A DNA stretch of 45,981 bases from Spartobacteria bacterium (GCA_003167555.1 PMSN01000028.1:1-45981), one strand, 5' to 3'. Numbered from the stretch's first letter, positions 32,397-41,327 are shown. The notes: a model not told the origin generated them from the letters alone. Program-made: numbers and translations.

Positions 32397-33152
32397 TCAA
32401 CGATTCTTCTTCAACTTTCTCCAAATCCAACCGAGCGGATCGTAAAACTGATCCACCACGCGTTCCTTCAGCGGAATGATCGCGTTGTCGGTGATCTGAA
32501 TGTTCTCCGGGCAAACCTTCGTGCAACATTTCGTTATGTTGCAGTAGCCGATGCCGTGCGCCTTTCGCAACTCGGCGACGCGATCTTCGGTATCGAGCGG
32601 ATGCATCTCCAGCGCGGCGGTGTAGATGAGAAAACGCGGGCCGATGAATTCTTCGTGCTTCTGGTGATCGCGCAACACGTGGCAAACGTCCTGGCAAAGA
32701 AAACACTCGATGCATTTCCGGAATTCCTGGACGCGATCGATGTCTTCCTGCTGCATCCGCCAGGTCCCGTCCGCGGCATCGGGCGGGCGTGGCTTGAATT
32801 TCCTGATCTTTTTCTTCACCCGAAAATTCCAGGAAACGTCCGTAATCAGATCTTTGATGATCGGAAATGCCTTCATCGGCTGAACGGTCACCGGCTTGTC
32901 GAGCGGCAGGTCGCTCAGCCGCGACATGCACATCAATTTCGGCATGCCGTTCACCTCAGCCGAGCAGGAACCGCATTTGCCGGCCTTGCAGTTCCAACGG
33001 CACGCGAGATCGTTGGCCTGTTCGGCCTGGATATGGTGCACGGCGTCGAGCACCACCATGCCGTCTGAGACTACGGTCGTGTAATCCTCAAACGCGCCTC
33101 CCTTCGCATCGCCGCGCCAGATTTTGAAAACGGCCTGTCTCGGTGCGCTCAC
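32397..33152 (-). CDS. sdhB: Succinate dehydrogenase iron-sulfur subunit
   Basis: A 251-residue iron-sulfur subunit that carries electrons from SdhA to the membrane quinone site. The [2Fe-2S] ligands lie in CRWNCKAGKCGSC with a further Cys in PKLMC (about 51-76). The [4Fe-4S] ligands lie in CIECFLCQDVC. The [3Fe-4S] region is CNITKCCTKVCPENI. The start overlaps the sdhA stop by four bases (ATGA). Length is typical of the b558-type (non-classical) enzymes, which use menaquinone. Order sdhC-sdhA-sdhB matches those enzymes too. The small TPR-like gene follows 12 bases downstream. Confidence 0.95.
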   Translation of the reverse strand: MSAPRQAVFKIWRGDAKGGAFEDYTTVVSDGMVVLDAVHHIQAEQANDLACRWNCKAGKCGSCSAEVNGMPKLMCMSRLSDLPLDKPVTVQPMKAFPIIKDLITDVSWNFRVKKKIRKFKPRPPDAADGTWRMQQEDIDRVQEFRKCIECFLCQDVCHVLRDHQKHEEFIGPRFLIYTAALEMHPLDTEDRVAELRKAHGIGYCNITKCCTKVCPENIQITDNAIIPLKERVVDQFYDPLGWIWRKLKKNR

Positions 33153-34960
33153 TTCATCTCCTCAATGATCTGTTTCAAATAATCCGGCATCTCCGGCAGC
33201 GGCTCCAGTTGGACTTCCATGGTGCCATCCGGCGTTTTGCGAATGATCGTGTTCACTCTCGAGAGGCGTTCGTCTTTTTCGGGATAATCATCGCGAAACT
33301 GGGCGCCGCGACTTTCCTTTCGTTCCAACGCGGCGCGCGTGATCGCTTCCGAGATCGTGAGCAGATTCTTCAAATCGAGCGCGGTATGCCAGCCAGGATT
33401 GAAATCGCGATGGCCGATGACACCAACCCGCTCGGCGCGATGCCAAAACTTTCTCAGATGATCGAGCGCCGCCCGCATTTCGTTTTCTTCCCGCACAATG
33501 CCAACGTTGTGCTGCATGACTTCCTGCAAATCGCGCTGGACCGAGTACGGATTCTCGCCAGCGCTGTTCTCAAATGGTTGCAGCGCCTCGCGCGCGGACT
33601 GCTCGACCTGGACGTCGTCGATCGTTCCATGTGAATTTTCCTTCGCGAATTGCGCTGCGAATTCGCCGGCTCGCTTGCCGAAGACCACCAGATCGGAAAG
33701 CGAGTTACCGCCGAGCCGATTCGCGCCATTGATTCCCGCGGCGCATTCACCGGCGGCAAATAATCCCGGCACGTCCGACATCTGCGTGTCGGCATTCACG
33801 TGGACCCCGCCCATGATGTAGTGCGTGGTCGGCCCCACTTCCATCGGCTCCTTGGTGATGTCGATATCGCCAAGCGCTTTGAACTGGTGATACATGCTCG
33901 GCAGCTTGCGTTTGATGTGCTCCTCGGAGTTCGACCGCTTTTTCTTGATCCAGGCAATGTCGAGATAGACGCCGCCATGGGCACTCCCCCGCCCTTCCTT
34001 GATCTCCCGCACGATGCAACGCGCCACGTGATCACGCGTGAGGAGTTCCGGCGGCCGCCGCGCGTTCTTGTCGCCCTGCGTGTAACGCCAGCCTTCTTCT
34101 TCGTTGTCCGCGGTCTGCGCTTTGTAGTTGTCCGGAATGAAATCGAACATGAACCGTTTGCCTTCGGCGTTGGTGAGGATTCCGCCTTCGCCACGCACGC
34201 CTTCGGTCACGAGCATGCCGCGCACGCTCGGTGGCCAGACCATGCCGGTGGGATGGAACTGGATATACTCCATGTCGATCAGCGCCGCGCCCGCATGATA
34301 GGCGAGCGAATGTCCGTCACCGGTGCAATCCCAGCTGTTGCTCGTGATCTTGTAGGCTTTGCCGATCCCGCCAGTCGCGAGCACGACGGCTTTCGCGCGA
34401 AAAATCTTGAACCGGCCGCGTTCACGATCGTAGCCGAACGCTCCGACGACGCGCTCGCCGTCTTTGAGCAGCGCCACGACGCAAATCTCCATGTGCACGT
34501 CGATGCCCTGATGGACACCGTGATCCTGCAACGTGCGAATCATTTCCAGTCCGGTGCGATCGCCGACGTGTGCGAGCCGCGGATATTTGTGGCCGCCGAA
34601 ATTTCGCTGGAGAATGCGGCCGTCCTGCGTGCGATCGAAGACCGCGCCCCACGCTTCGAGTTCACGCACGCGGTCGGGCGCTTCTTTCGCGTGCAGCTCG
34701 GCCATGCGCCAATTGTTGACGTACTGCCCGCCCCGCATGGTGTCGGCGAAATGCACTTTCCAGCTATCGCGATCGTCGACATTCGCGAGCGCCGCGGCGA
34801 TCCCGCCTTCGGCCATGACCGTGTGCGCTTTGCCGAGCAGACACTTGCAAACCATCCCGACCGAAACGCCGGCGGCCGATGCTTCAATGGCGGCGCGCAA
34901 TCCAGCGCCGCCGGAACCGATGACGAGAACATCGTGCTCGAAAGTTTCGTAGTCGGCCAT
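33149..34960 (-). CDS. sdhA: Succinate dehydrogenase flavoprotein subunit
   Basis: A 603-residue flavoprotein that oxidises succinate to fumarate. VLVIGSGGAGLRAAIEASAA (11-30) is the FAD-binding fold. His46 in KAHTVMAEGGIAAAL is the residue expected to bind FAD covalently. Substrate-site blocks include EYIQFHPTGMVWPPSVRGML and later HYIMGGVHVNADTQM. The C-terminal region carries ANRLGGNSLSDLVVFGKRAG and, further on, RKESRGAQFRDDYPEKDE. Size is typical of the SdhA/FrdA forms paired with cytochrome b558. It begins three bases after the sdhC stop and overlaps sdhB, so the three genes form one transcript. Direction (succinate oxidation versus fumarate reduction) cannot be read from sequence, but the nearby aerobic enzymes favour oxidation. 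Confidence 0.95.
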   Translation of the reverse strand: MADYETFEHDVLVIGSGGAGLRAAIEASAAGVSVGMVCKCLLGKAHTVMAEGGIAAALANVDDRDSWKVHFADTMRGGQYVNNWRMAELHAKEAPDRVRELEAWGAVFDRTQDGRILQRNFGGHKYPRLAHVGDRTGLEMIRTLQDHGVHQGIDVHMEICVVALLKDGERVVGAFGYDRERGRFKIFRAKAVVLATGGIGKAYKITSNSWDCTGDGHSLAYHAGAALIDMEYIQFHPTGMVWPPSVRGMLVTEGVRGEGGILTNAEGKRFMFDFIPDNYKAQTADNEEEGWRYTQGDKNARRPPELLTRDHVARCIVREIKEGRGSAHGGVYLDIAWIKKKRSNSEEHIKRKLPSMYHQFKALGDIDITKEPMEVGPTTHYIMGGVHVNADTQMSDVPGLFAAGECAAGINGANRLGGNSLSDLVVFGKRAGEFAAQFAKENSHGTIDDVQVEQSAREALQPFENSAGENPYSVQRDLQEVMQHNVGIVREENEMRAALDHLRKFWHRAERVGVIGHRDFNPGWHTALDLKNLLTISEAITRAALERKESRGAQFRDDYPEKDERLSRVNTIIRKTPDGTMEVQLEPLPEMPDYLKQIIEEMK

Positions 34961-34963
34961 GCG

Positions 34964-35767
34964 CTAGAAAATTCTCCAGTCGTGCCAGACACCCATGGAA
35001 CAGAGTCGCACGTAGAGATCGGTGAAGCCGACCCAGGACAGACTGAGCCATGCCCAAAGCATGTGGCGGCGATTGAAACAGCTGATGCAGGCGTACGCGC
35101 GATAGCTGGTGGGCGAGCGGGAAAGTTGATCCCGAAACCCGCCGATCAAATGGCGGAGCGCGTGGCATCCGAAAGTGAAGCCGCCCAGCAAAACCACATT
35201 CAGCGCGAGAACGATCGTGCCGATGCCGATTCCAAACGAAGATTTCCCCGTGCCCGAATCAACGAACCAAAGTGCCTTCCAGACATCCGTCGCGAGCACG
35301 ATGACGAACAGGATCGCGAGATAGAGGAAGTAGCGGTGGACGTTCTGCATGATCAGAGGAAACGAGCGTTCGCCGAGATAGGTTTTCCTTGGCTCGCCGA
35401 CGGTGCAGGCCGGTGGATCGGCCCAGAACGCTTTGTAGTACGCGCCACGATAGTAATAGCAGGTAAGCCGCAATCCGCCCGGCGCCCAGAGGATCAGGAG
35501 CGCGGGTGAAAATAAAAGCCAGCCCGGCCACCAGGCTGGTTTCGGTCCGAACCAACTGTGGGGCGAAGCGCCGAAAATCTCCGGCGAATAAAAAGGCGAA
35601 AGGTAAGGCCCGAAAAAATAGTGATTCCCCTGAAAGGCCGCCCAGGTGGAGTAAACGATGAAAGCGGCCAGCCCGAGAAAGATCAGCAGCGGCTGACTCC
35701 ACCACGCATCGACGCGCATGGTCTGGCCAAATGCTCTCGGTGGCATGGTAGTTTGTGCTTGGGCCAT
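34964..35767 (-). CDS. sdhC: Succinate dehydrogenase cytochrome b subunit
   Basis: A 267-residue membrane subunit of the cytochrome b558 type, giving the quinone site and anchoring SdhAB. About five hydrophobic helices are seen, for example PLLIFLGLAAFIVYSTWAAF (26-45), LLFSPALLILWAPGGLRLTC and RYFLYLAILFVIVLATDVWK, then IGTIVLALNVVLLGGFTFGC. Histidines within or near the helices are candidates for haem ligands. It is the first gene of sdhCAB. AGGG eight bases upstream of the ATG at 35767 is a good ribosome-binding site, and a promoter-like pair lies just above. The C-terminal half (SCFNRRHMLWAWLSLSWVGF) fits the five-helix type that uses menaquinone. Confidence 0.88.
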   Translation of the reverse strand: MAQAQTTMPPRAFGQTMRVDAWWSQPLLIFLGLAAFIVYSTWAAFQGNHYFFGPYLSPFYSPEIFGASPHSWFGPKPAWWPGWLLFSPALLILWAPGGLRLTCYYYRGAYYKAFWADPPACTVGEPRKTYLGERSFPLIMQNVHRYFLYLAILFVIVLATDVWKALWFVDSGTGKSSFGIGIGTIVLALNVVLLGGFTFGCHALRHLIGGFRDQLSRSPTSYRAYACISCFNRRHMLWAWLSLSWVGFTDLYVRLCSMGVWHDWRIF

Positions 35768-35793
35768 GGATGCAACCCTGTCAGGTCGCCGCT

Positions 35794-35822
35794 TAGATAG
35801 CGATGCCCGATTTTCTTTTCAA
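35794..35822 (-). promoter_or_regulatory. Candidate sigma-70 promoter for sdhCAB
   Basis: On the minus strand TTGAAA (35817-35822) and TATCTA (35794-35799) are 17 bases apart, close to the standard spacing. The -35 box is good, the -10 box weak. A transcript would start about 20 bases before the sdhC ATG, leaving room for the AGGG ribosome-binding site at 35776-35779. Confidence 0.35.
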
Positions 35823-35991
35823 GGAAATCCAGAGGCCGCGTCTTTCACGGGCGGAGATCGCCGGGCGTCCCGCCATTTTATTTCAAGCTTCCCAATCAAA
35901 ATAGCGGCGAATAATCTATCTCTTCGCACTCGAAAGGATGCTCCCCGGATGGCCCCTCCATCAATAATCGCCCCGCTGAAATCGCCCCGGG

Positions 35992-36849
35992 GTGCGAAAG
36001 CCCGATCCCATCGGCCGGGCCGAACACATCAACGCAGTAAACCTCAGCCTAGAAGCTAATCTCCACATGATCATCTCAGTAATTAACCATACCGGCGGCC
36101 AGATCAGCGACGAAGAACTCGAGACGGCCATCCGCGCGATCAACCGGCAGATCCGCGAGGATTTTGAACCATACTGGAGTCTGGGCGCGACCTTGCGCCT
36201 GGAGGGCCGGAGTCAAAAAAGCCCCGGCAAACAGGATCTCGCCGACATGCGCGGCGACGCCATAATTTACCTGTGGAACCGGACTGACATGAAGGACGCA
36301 CTCGGCTATCACGATCAGAACAACCGGGGCATTCCGTATGGTTTCGTCTTCACCGACCTCTCAGCCAAGCTGGGCGAGAACTGGACGGTTACGCTTTCGC
36401 ACGAAGGTCTGGAATTGATCGGCGATCCGGAAGCCAACTTGCTCGTGCAGGGACCGCATCCGAAAGACGCCAGGCGCGCCGTCTTTCATTGGTACGAGAT
36501 GTGTGATGCTGTCCAGGCGGAGACCTACAAGATCGATGACATCGAAGTATCCAACTTCGTGCTCCCACTCTACTTCACTGGCGGCGACGAACTCGGTGGC
36601 CGCAACGATTTCCTCAGTCGGGCCTCCAACGGCAAGACCTTGAAATCATTCAGCATTAATCCAGGCGGCTACATTGGGTTTTTCGATCCGCGGACTCGCC
36701 GGCACGAAACTTTCTCGATGAAAGCGGACAAGAAAGCCCAGGAACGCCTCAAGTATAAGTTGAAGACCGACACGGCACGCGTCATCCGGCACCAGTTCCT
36801 GACTTCGAGCCGCGACAAACCGTGCGATAGAATCGGCAAGAAAAACTAA
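35992..36849 (+). CDS. Protein of unknown function with HExxE motif
   Basis: A 285-residue protein (GTG start) that I do not recognise by name. No signal peptide or membrane helix is visible. A helical start (ISDEELETAIRAINRQIRED) leads to a core with GIPYGFVFTDLSAKLGENWT (113-132) and VTLSHEGLELIGDPEANLL (133-151). In the latter, His137, Glu138 and Glu141 resemble a metal site, though it is HExxE, not HExxH. FHWYEMCDAVQAETYKIDDI (165-184) and SNFVLPLYFTGGDELGG follow. A metallopeptidase-like fold is possible but unproven. An ATG at 36067 (MIISVINHTGG) could be the true start since similarity to the expected helical core begins there. The basic C-terminus (KKAQERLKYKLKTDTARVI) is unlike the rest. 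Confidence 0.65.
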   Translation: MRKPDPIGRAEHINAVNLSLEANLHMIISVINHTGGQISDEELETAIRAINRQIREDFEPYWSLGATLRLEGRSQKSPGKQDLADMRGDAIIYLWNRTDMKDALGYHDQNNRGIPYGFVFTDLSAKLGENWTVTLSHEGLELIGDPEANLLVQGPHPKDARRAVFHWYEMCDAVQAETYKIDDIEVSNFVLPLYFTGGDELGGRNDFLSRASNGKTLKSFSINPGGYIGFFDPRTRRHETFSMKADKKAQERLKYKLKTDTARVIRHQFLTSSRDKPCDRIGKKN

Positions 36850-36907
36850 CGCCACTCCTTGATGGCCGCGCCATCATCGCGACCGAAGCACTTGGCCGGC
36901 GAGCAGG

Positions 36908-37231
36908 CTAATCCGCGATCGCTTCGAAGCCGGCGAACATCGTTTCGGCTTCGGGCACCGTCTTGAGCGGGACGCAATCGCAGACCGCGAAGAATTTGTC
37001 CCACATCGCCAGAACGCGCGGGTTCTTGTGCGCCGCCTCGATCGCCTCGTGCGACTTCCATTCCGACACTTCGATGATGGTGCCGTCTTTCGCCCGCATC
37101 ATCACCGGCACGCGATCGGTGACGAGACCTTCCTGGCGCAAGGTCGGCACGCGGCTGCGCACGATTTCCAGCAGCTCCTTCTCCCGGCCAGGCTTCGGCC
37201 GATACGCGACGATGACTACGATGCCGGCCAT
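36908..37231 (-). CDS. Antibiotic biosynthesis monooxygenase (ABM) domain protein
   Basis: A 107-residue single-domain protein of the ABM ferredoxin-like fold. MAGIVVIVAYRPKPGREKEL begins the first strand and helix; TIIEVSEWKSHEAIEAAHKN contains the EW-S-EA pattern common in the family. Members are dimeric and include quinol and haem monooxygenases; many are uncharacterised, and no cofactor motif decides the substrate here. The ATG at 37231 is back to back with the ATG of the divergent gene at 37232 (CATATG). There are no bases between the two start codons, and each leader must lie inside the other gene. No Shine-Dalgarno is seen at the usual distance. Confidence 0.85.
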   Translation of the reverse strand: MAGIVVIVAYRPKPGREKELLEIVRSRVPTLRQEGLVTDRVPVMMRAKDGTIIEVSEWKSHEAIEAAHKNPRVLAMWDKFFAVCDCVPLKTVPEAETMFAGFEAIAD

Positions 37232-37681
37232 ATGAAGTGGAGCTTACCCCTCCGAGCCTTGCGACTCGACAAAAAGTTTTTCGGCCTCATCTTCGACCCG
37301 GACAAAGCCGCGGAGAAGACCGCGATGGGAAGCTTCGACTGCATCACGTCGCTCGCCGATCTGCCGAGTGAGAAGAGGCTCATCGGCTACGTGAAGAAGG
37401 CGGTCGCGCTAAATGATGCTTGCATTAAAGCGCCCGGACGAACCAAACCGAAGAAGCGAGAATCGATCGAAATCCCGGATTACTTTGCCGCTGCTCTAAA
37501 GAAAAACGCTCGGGCACCGAAAACCTTCGAGGGTTTCCCTCCGAGTCATCGAAGAGAATATCTCGCATGGGTCACCGAAGCGAAACGCGAGGAAACCCGC
37601 GCTCAAAGATTAGCGACGTCAATCGAATGGCTCGGCGAAGGCAAGGCCCGTAATTGGAAGTATATGCCTGCAAGAAAGTAA
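37232..37681 (+). CDS. YdeI/OmdA-type protein, N-terminally truncated
   Basis: A 149-residue protein matching the C-terminal part of the YdeI/OmpD-associated family. Conserved blocks are FDCITSLADLPSEKRLIGYV (34-53), IEIPDYFAAALKKNARAPKT, then FPPSHRREYLAWVTEAKREE and the C-terminal SIEWLGEGKARNWKYM. Full-length relatives have an N-terminal DUF1801-type domain ending in a KWSMP-like stretch. Here the start reads MKWSLPLRALRLDKKF, as if the gene began at that remnant. The frame upstream is antisense to the ABM gene, so the first domain has been lost. Function in the family (bacteriocin or stress protection) is weakly defined, and this copy may be degenerate. Start codon abuts that of the divergent ABM gene. 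Confidence 0.75.
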   Translation: MKWSLPLRALRLDKKFFGLIFDPDKAAEKTAMGSFDCITSLADLPSEKRLIGYVKKAVALNDACIKAPGRTKPKKRESIEIPDYFAAALKKNARAPKTFEGFPPSHRREYLAWVTEAKREETRAQRLATSIEWLGEGKARNWKYMPARK

Positions 37682-37694
37682 GCCGATTTGCCGG

Positions 37695-40600
37695 TTATTG
37701 TAAGTTATACGCTTCTACCAAGCCGACACCGGTCGTGTTGTTCTTGCCGCGCACAATGACGGTGTAATTACCGGGCAGAAGCGTCTGTAACGTCGCGGAT
37801 TCGCGCAGGTCGCCCGGCGCGAGGCCATTCGCTTGGATTTGTGCGGCGCCGGGGTCGGAGCTCCAGTCATCGTTCGTTGCGATGATCGTGCCAGTGGCGT
37901 TATGCAGCTCGAGAGTAGGATCCTGCAAGGGATTCGGCACATTCGAGGCGCTCAAGGAAGGCCCAATCGCGCGCACCACTACGCTCGCACTGCCATTGCC
38001 TCTGCCGGCGCCCAGGATGAACCCGCCAATCATGACGTTATCGCCGGTGTCCACAAAGCCGCGCGTGCTGATGTTGCCGAACTGGGAGTTCACGGTTTGG
38101 TCGAGATCGTACGCTTCCACCACGCCGATGCCTGTGCCTCCTCCATTTCCTCTGAGGACGGCCGTGTAATTACCGGGCGAAAGAGTGCGAACGATCGCCG
38201 ATTCCAGGTTATTAGTGGGCGGTAAACCCGTGTCATTAACTTCCGCGGCGTTGTCCGTCCAGTTGTCATTACTGGCAATGAGAGCGCCAGTGCCATCGTG
38301 CAACTCCAGGAAAGGATCCTGCAAGAGCCCGCTGAGACCTAGATTACTTAAGGAAGGCCCTATCCCGCGGACGATGACTTTCTTCTGGTCGGTCCCAGTG
38401 ACGATAAACCCTGCGATGGAAACATTATCGTTCGTTTGCACGCGCAACCGGGTCGCGATGTTCAGAAGCCGGCCGCCGCAGGCTCCGTTGCCGGCCACCG
38501 TATAAGTCGCGGCCGGAAAGGCATTGTCAGTTTGAGCTTTGACAAACGTATGGTCGATCAGGCCGGTCGAGCGCTCCAGGTTCGAGTTATCGGCGAAGGT
38601 GCGCCCGTTTACGCCACCGAGCAGATCGCCGGGCTTGGGATCCCCGACCTTAGCCTTCGGAACGAAAATAGTGATCGTCCCATCAGCTTGGAAGTTACTT
38701 TGCGCGAGGGCTACTCCTGGATCGCCAGCAGACGTCCCCTGCGTTTCCTGTGGCACGCCCACCACCAGACCTACGACGGCGGTGGCAACAGTTCCATAGA
38801 CAAAGGAGGGCGCTCCACTCGAGTCTGTGTTCATGCCGACATAAAACTGCTGACCCGAAGAGGCGAATGAATCCCAGACCATCCGCCATCTGCTATTGGG
38901 CGGGACGGTGCTGAGACTGGTTACCTTCATCTTGAACATGAAGTTGCTGGTCGAAGCCGGCTCGCCCACGGCGACATAATCGATGGCCAGTGCGGGATTC
39001 GCGTTGGCCGCCGCGCTTTCAGGATGAGTGGGATCGTTCCGGTGAATGACGATGCCGCTGCACGTGTCACCCACATAGGGAGCTGCAATCTCATTGTTAC
39101 CGCACGAGGAACCAAGAGCATTTACCGCCACCACCTTGTAGAAGTAAGTCTTGCTCGGGTCGGATGCCGAGACATCGTCGGAAGATGTGGCATTCCCAGA
39201 TACCGTCGTAAGAAGAGCCTCAGCACCAGTCGCGGTGCTTCTATGGATTTGATAGCTCGTGATAGGCGAGTTACCAGTATCAGCTTCCGACCAGGCGAGA
39301 TGGACGAAGCCGCCAGTCCGCTTCTGGGTGACAAAGGGGATTCCTGGCACCGAAGGTGAAGCGGGCGGATCGAAGGCCGCGACAAGGCGCCGTCCACTCG
39401 ACTGCCGTGCGATCGTCGCCGTGGCACTGAACGCGTTGCCGACCGCGGAAGGCGATGCCTGGGCACAATTACCGCCCGCGCAGCCATTGACGTAACCCAC
39501 TTCTACCCGCCCTTCCTTATCGATAGTAATATCGAAGAAGTCGAGCAAATTACGACAGATGTTGGCTCCGCCTCCCGTCCAGATGCAACCGCGTTGCATC
39601 GGAGCCGCCGGAGTAACATCCGAAGTAGTCCAGGTAAGCCCGCCATCAAAGGTATGAGCGACGTAGAGGTGCCAGACGCCATTAAAGGTGGCTGCATTAG
39701 CGCTCCCAGCGGTAGTAGAGCCATAAAAGGCTATCGCGGCACGGCCGGCATCTCCGGCCACAGCTGCCGGGTAGCGAATGTTTTGCAGTCCAAAGGCAGC
39801 GCCAACATCCACGACATTATTCCAGGTGGCGCCATGGTCGTCCGATGTTGCGACCAGGGCGGCGCTGTCCGCGTTCGCCATCGCAAAGTAGACGCGTCCG
39901 GCCTTGTCAATCCCCACCGCCGGATCGCTCGCGCCGGACGCACTATCTATCGCGGCAGTGCTAACGTGACGAATTTTCCAGGTTATTCCATTGTCCTCTG
40001 AAACCACGACCGCGCCGTCGCCGCCGCAAGCGTTGTTCGGCAAGTAGACTGTCCCATCAGTGGGTGAGACCTTCACATGTCCGTGCAAGCCGCCGCACTC
40101 GGTCGTGTAGGTCTGAACGGGAGGACCCCAGGTGAGGCCGCCGTTATCGCTCCGCAAACAAAAGGCGGCGACAAGGTCTTGTGAGCAATAGTAGACCGCG
40201 TTCGGGTAGACAAGGCCTGTCGGCACTGGCGCATGGTACGGACCACCACCGATCGTCTCGTGGTCGATCCCGGATCCGAGTGTGCCGGGACTAGGCACCC
40301 AGGTAACTCCATCGTCATCGGTGTAGGAGATCTTGCAGGTAGGTGAAGTTGCGCTGAGCTCCGCCGCAAAGGTGCGGCCAGTGAGACGATCCGTGAAGCC
40401 GATGGGATCGGAATCGATCACTTGGGACGTGGGCGCGGCACGATTAATCCAGGTGGCTGTCTGACCGTTCGCCGGACAGCTATTGTTGAAGGTAATAAAC
40501 AATGTTTCCAAGTCCGACTGGAAGTTGATAACTCCGGTGTTCCAGTTGTTGCCGATGGAAGGTTCACCCGCGTTGCGTCCCATCCATTCCACGGTCGGTC

Positions 40601-41216
40601 CCGTGGTGGTGGTTACCGGCGTGATGACGCCCGGCACTTCGAAGTTTTCATAGCCTATCTTCGCCCCAGTATCCGGCGGAGCCGCTGGCGGCGCCGGCGG
40701 GATCAATGCAACTGGTGTCGCCGTGCCGTGATACTGATCGCCCGGCGCGCTCGTAAAATAAATAACGTGCACCGTGAAAACTCCAACGCCATCGGTGGCC
40801 GGATTGATGTGAGCCTTCTCGGGGACGCCAGCGCCATTGCCCGACGTATCCACAATCGGACCGGAGTTTGAGCCTTTGTGGATAACGAGATCGTAATCGT
40901 CCGTGCTGACCGGCCATGAGATTCGCACCTCGACTCGTTTCCCTGCCCAGTCAGCCACAGCCCCGCCGACCGTGAGCATATAGGTATCACAACTGACTCC
41001 CTCCACGCATGTGCTCTCTCCATTGGCGGAGCCTGTTCCCAAGGCAGTCCCATCCCACGCTGTCGCGGGGCCGCCCGCGTTCACAGTACCCGTGGCAGGC
41101 GTCGCGGAACGCATTCGCGGCGGCGCGAGCATGAAAATAATCAGCCCTAAGCCGATCATGAGAAAAAGAGTGCTCACAGTGACGCGAGCTGCAATTGAGA
41201 ATGAGTTCGTTTTCAT
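37695..41216 (-). CDS. Large exported Asp-box protein
   Basis: An 1173-residue exported protein. The signal region (1-38) has the core VSTLFLMIGLGLIIFML. A pre-peptidase-like beta domain (about 50-175) carries VSTDDYDLVIHKGSNSG. Then a BNR/Asp-box propeller (about 205-620) follows, with boxes SDNGGLTWG, SEDNGITWK, SDDHGATWN and TFDGGLTWT. A fibronectin type III segment (about 635-715) contains PSVPGIPFVTQKRTGG. The C-terminus has two copies of a 127-129 residue module (918-1046 and 1047-1173) seen also in the delta-60 protein. The propeller lacks the arginine triad that would support a sialidase, so I name it only by its repeats. It converges with the YdeI-like gene 13 bases away. Probably a surface adhesin or binding protein. 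Confidence 0.82.
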   Translation of the reverse strand: MKTNSFSIAARVTVSTLFLMIGLGLIIFMLAPPRMRSATPATGTVNAGGPATAWDGTALGTGSANGESTCVEGVSCDTYMLTVGGAVADWAGKRVEVRISWPVSTDDYDLVIHKGSNSGPIVDTSGNGAGVPEKAHINPATDGVGVFTVHVIYFTSAPGDQYHGTATPVALIPPAPPAAPPDTGAKIGYENFEVPGVITPVTTTTGPTVEWMGRNAGEPSIGNNWNTGVINFQSDLETLFITFNNSCPANGQTATWINRAAPTSQVIDSDPIGFTDRLTGRTFAAELSATSPTCKISYTDDDGVTWVPSPGTLGSGIDHETIGGGPYHAPVPTGLVYPNAVYYCSQDLVAAFCLRSDNGGLTWGPPVQTYTTECGGLHGHVKVSPTDGTVYLPNNACGGDGAVVVSEDNGITWKIRHVSTAAIDSASGASDPAVGIDKAGRVYFAMANADSAALVATSDDHGATWNNVVDVGAAFGLQNIRYPAAVAGDAGRAAIAFYGSTTAGSANAATFNGVWHLYVAHTFDGGLTWTTSDVTPAAPMQRGCIWTGGGANICRNLLDFFDITIDKEGRVEVGYVNGCAGGNCAQASPSAVGNAFSATATIARQSSGRRLVAAFDPPASPSVPGIPFVTQKRTGGFVHLAWSEADTGNSPITSYQIHRSTATGAEALLTTVSGNATSSDDVSASDPSKTYFYKVVAVNALGSSCGNNEIAAPYVGDTCSGIVIHRNDPTHPESAAANANPALAIDYVAVGEPASTSNFMFKMKVTSLSTVPPNSRWRMVWDSFASSGQQFYVGMNTDSSGAPSFVYGTVATAVVGLVVGVPQETQGTSAGDPGVALAQSNFQADGTITIFVPKAKVGDPKPGDLLGGVNGRTFADNSNLERSTGLIDHTFVKAQTDNAFPAATYTVAGNGACGGRLLNIATRLRVQTNDNVSIAGFIVTGTDQKKVIVRGIGPSLSNLGLSGLLQDPFLELHDGTGALIASNDNWTDNAAEVNDTGLPPTNNLESAIVRTLSPGNYTAVLRGNGGGTGIGVVEAYDLDQTVNSQFGNISTRGFVDTGDNVMIGGFILGAGRGNGSASVVVRAIGPSLSASNVPNPLQDPTLELHNATGTIIATNDDWSSDPGAAQIQANGLAPGDLRESATLQTLLPGNYTVIVRGKNNTTGVGLVEAYNLQ

Positions 41217-41327
41217 AGGGAGCGTTGGTTGAATTCCGCAGGGCGCAATCAGGCCCTAATGTGGCAAGCCGACAGTACGAGAATCGGAAGCCGGGGGTAG
41301 ATTGGATGGCCGTGCGGCGAATTTACG

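Noticed and set aside
33800-35509. Open frame of 569 codons opposite sdhA and sdhC
   Set aside because: Antisense to conserved subunits with clear FAD and membrane motifs.
37695-41216. Sialidase assignment for the Asp-box protein
   Set aside because: Asp boxes are shared by many propellers; I see no arginine triad or other sialidase active-site residues.
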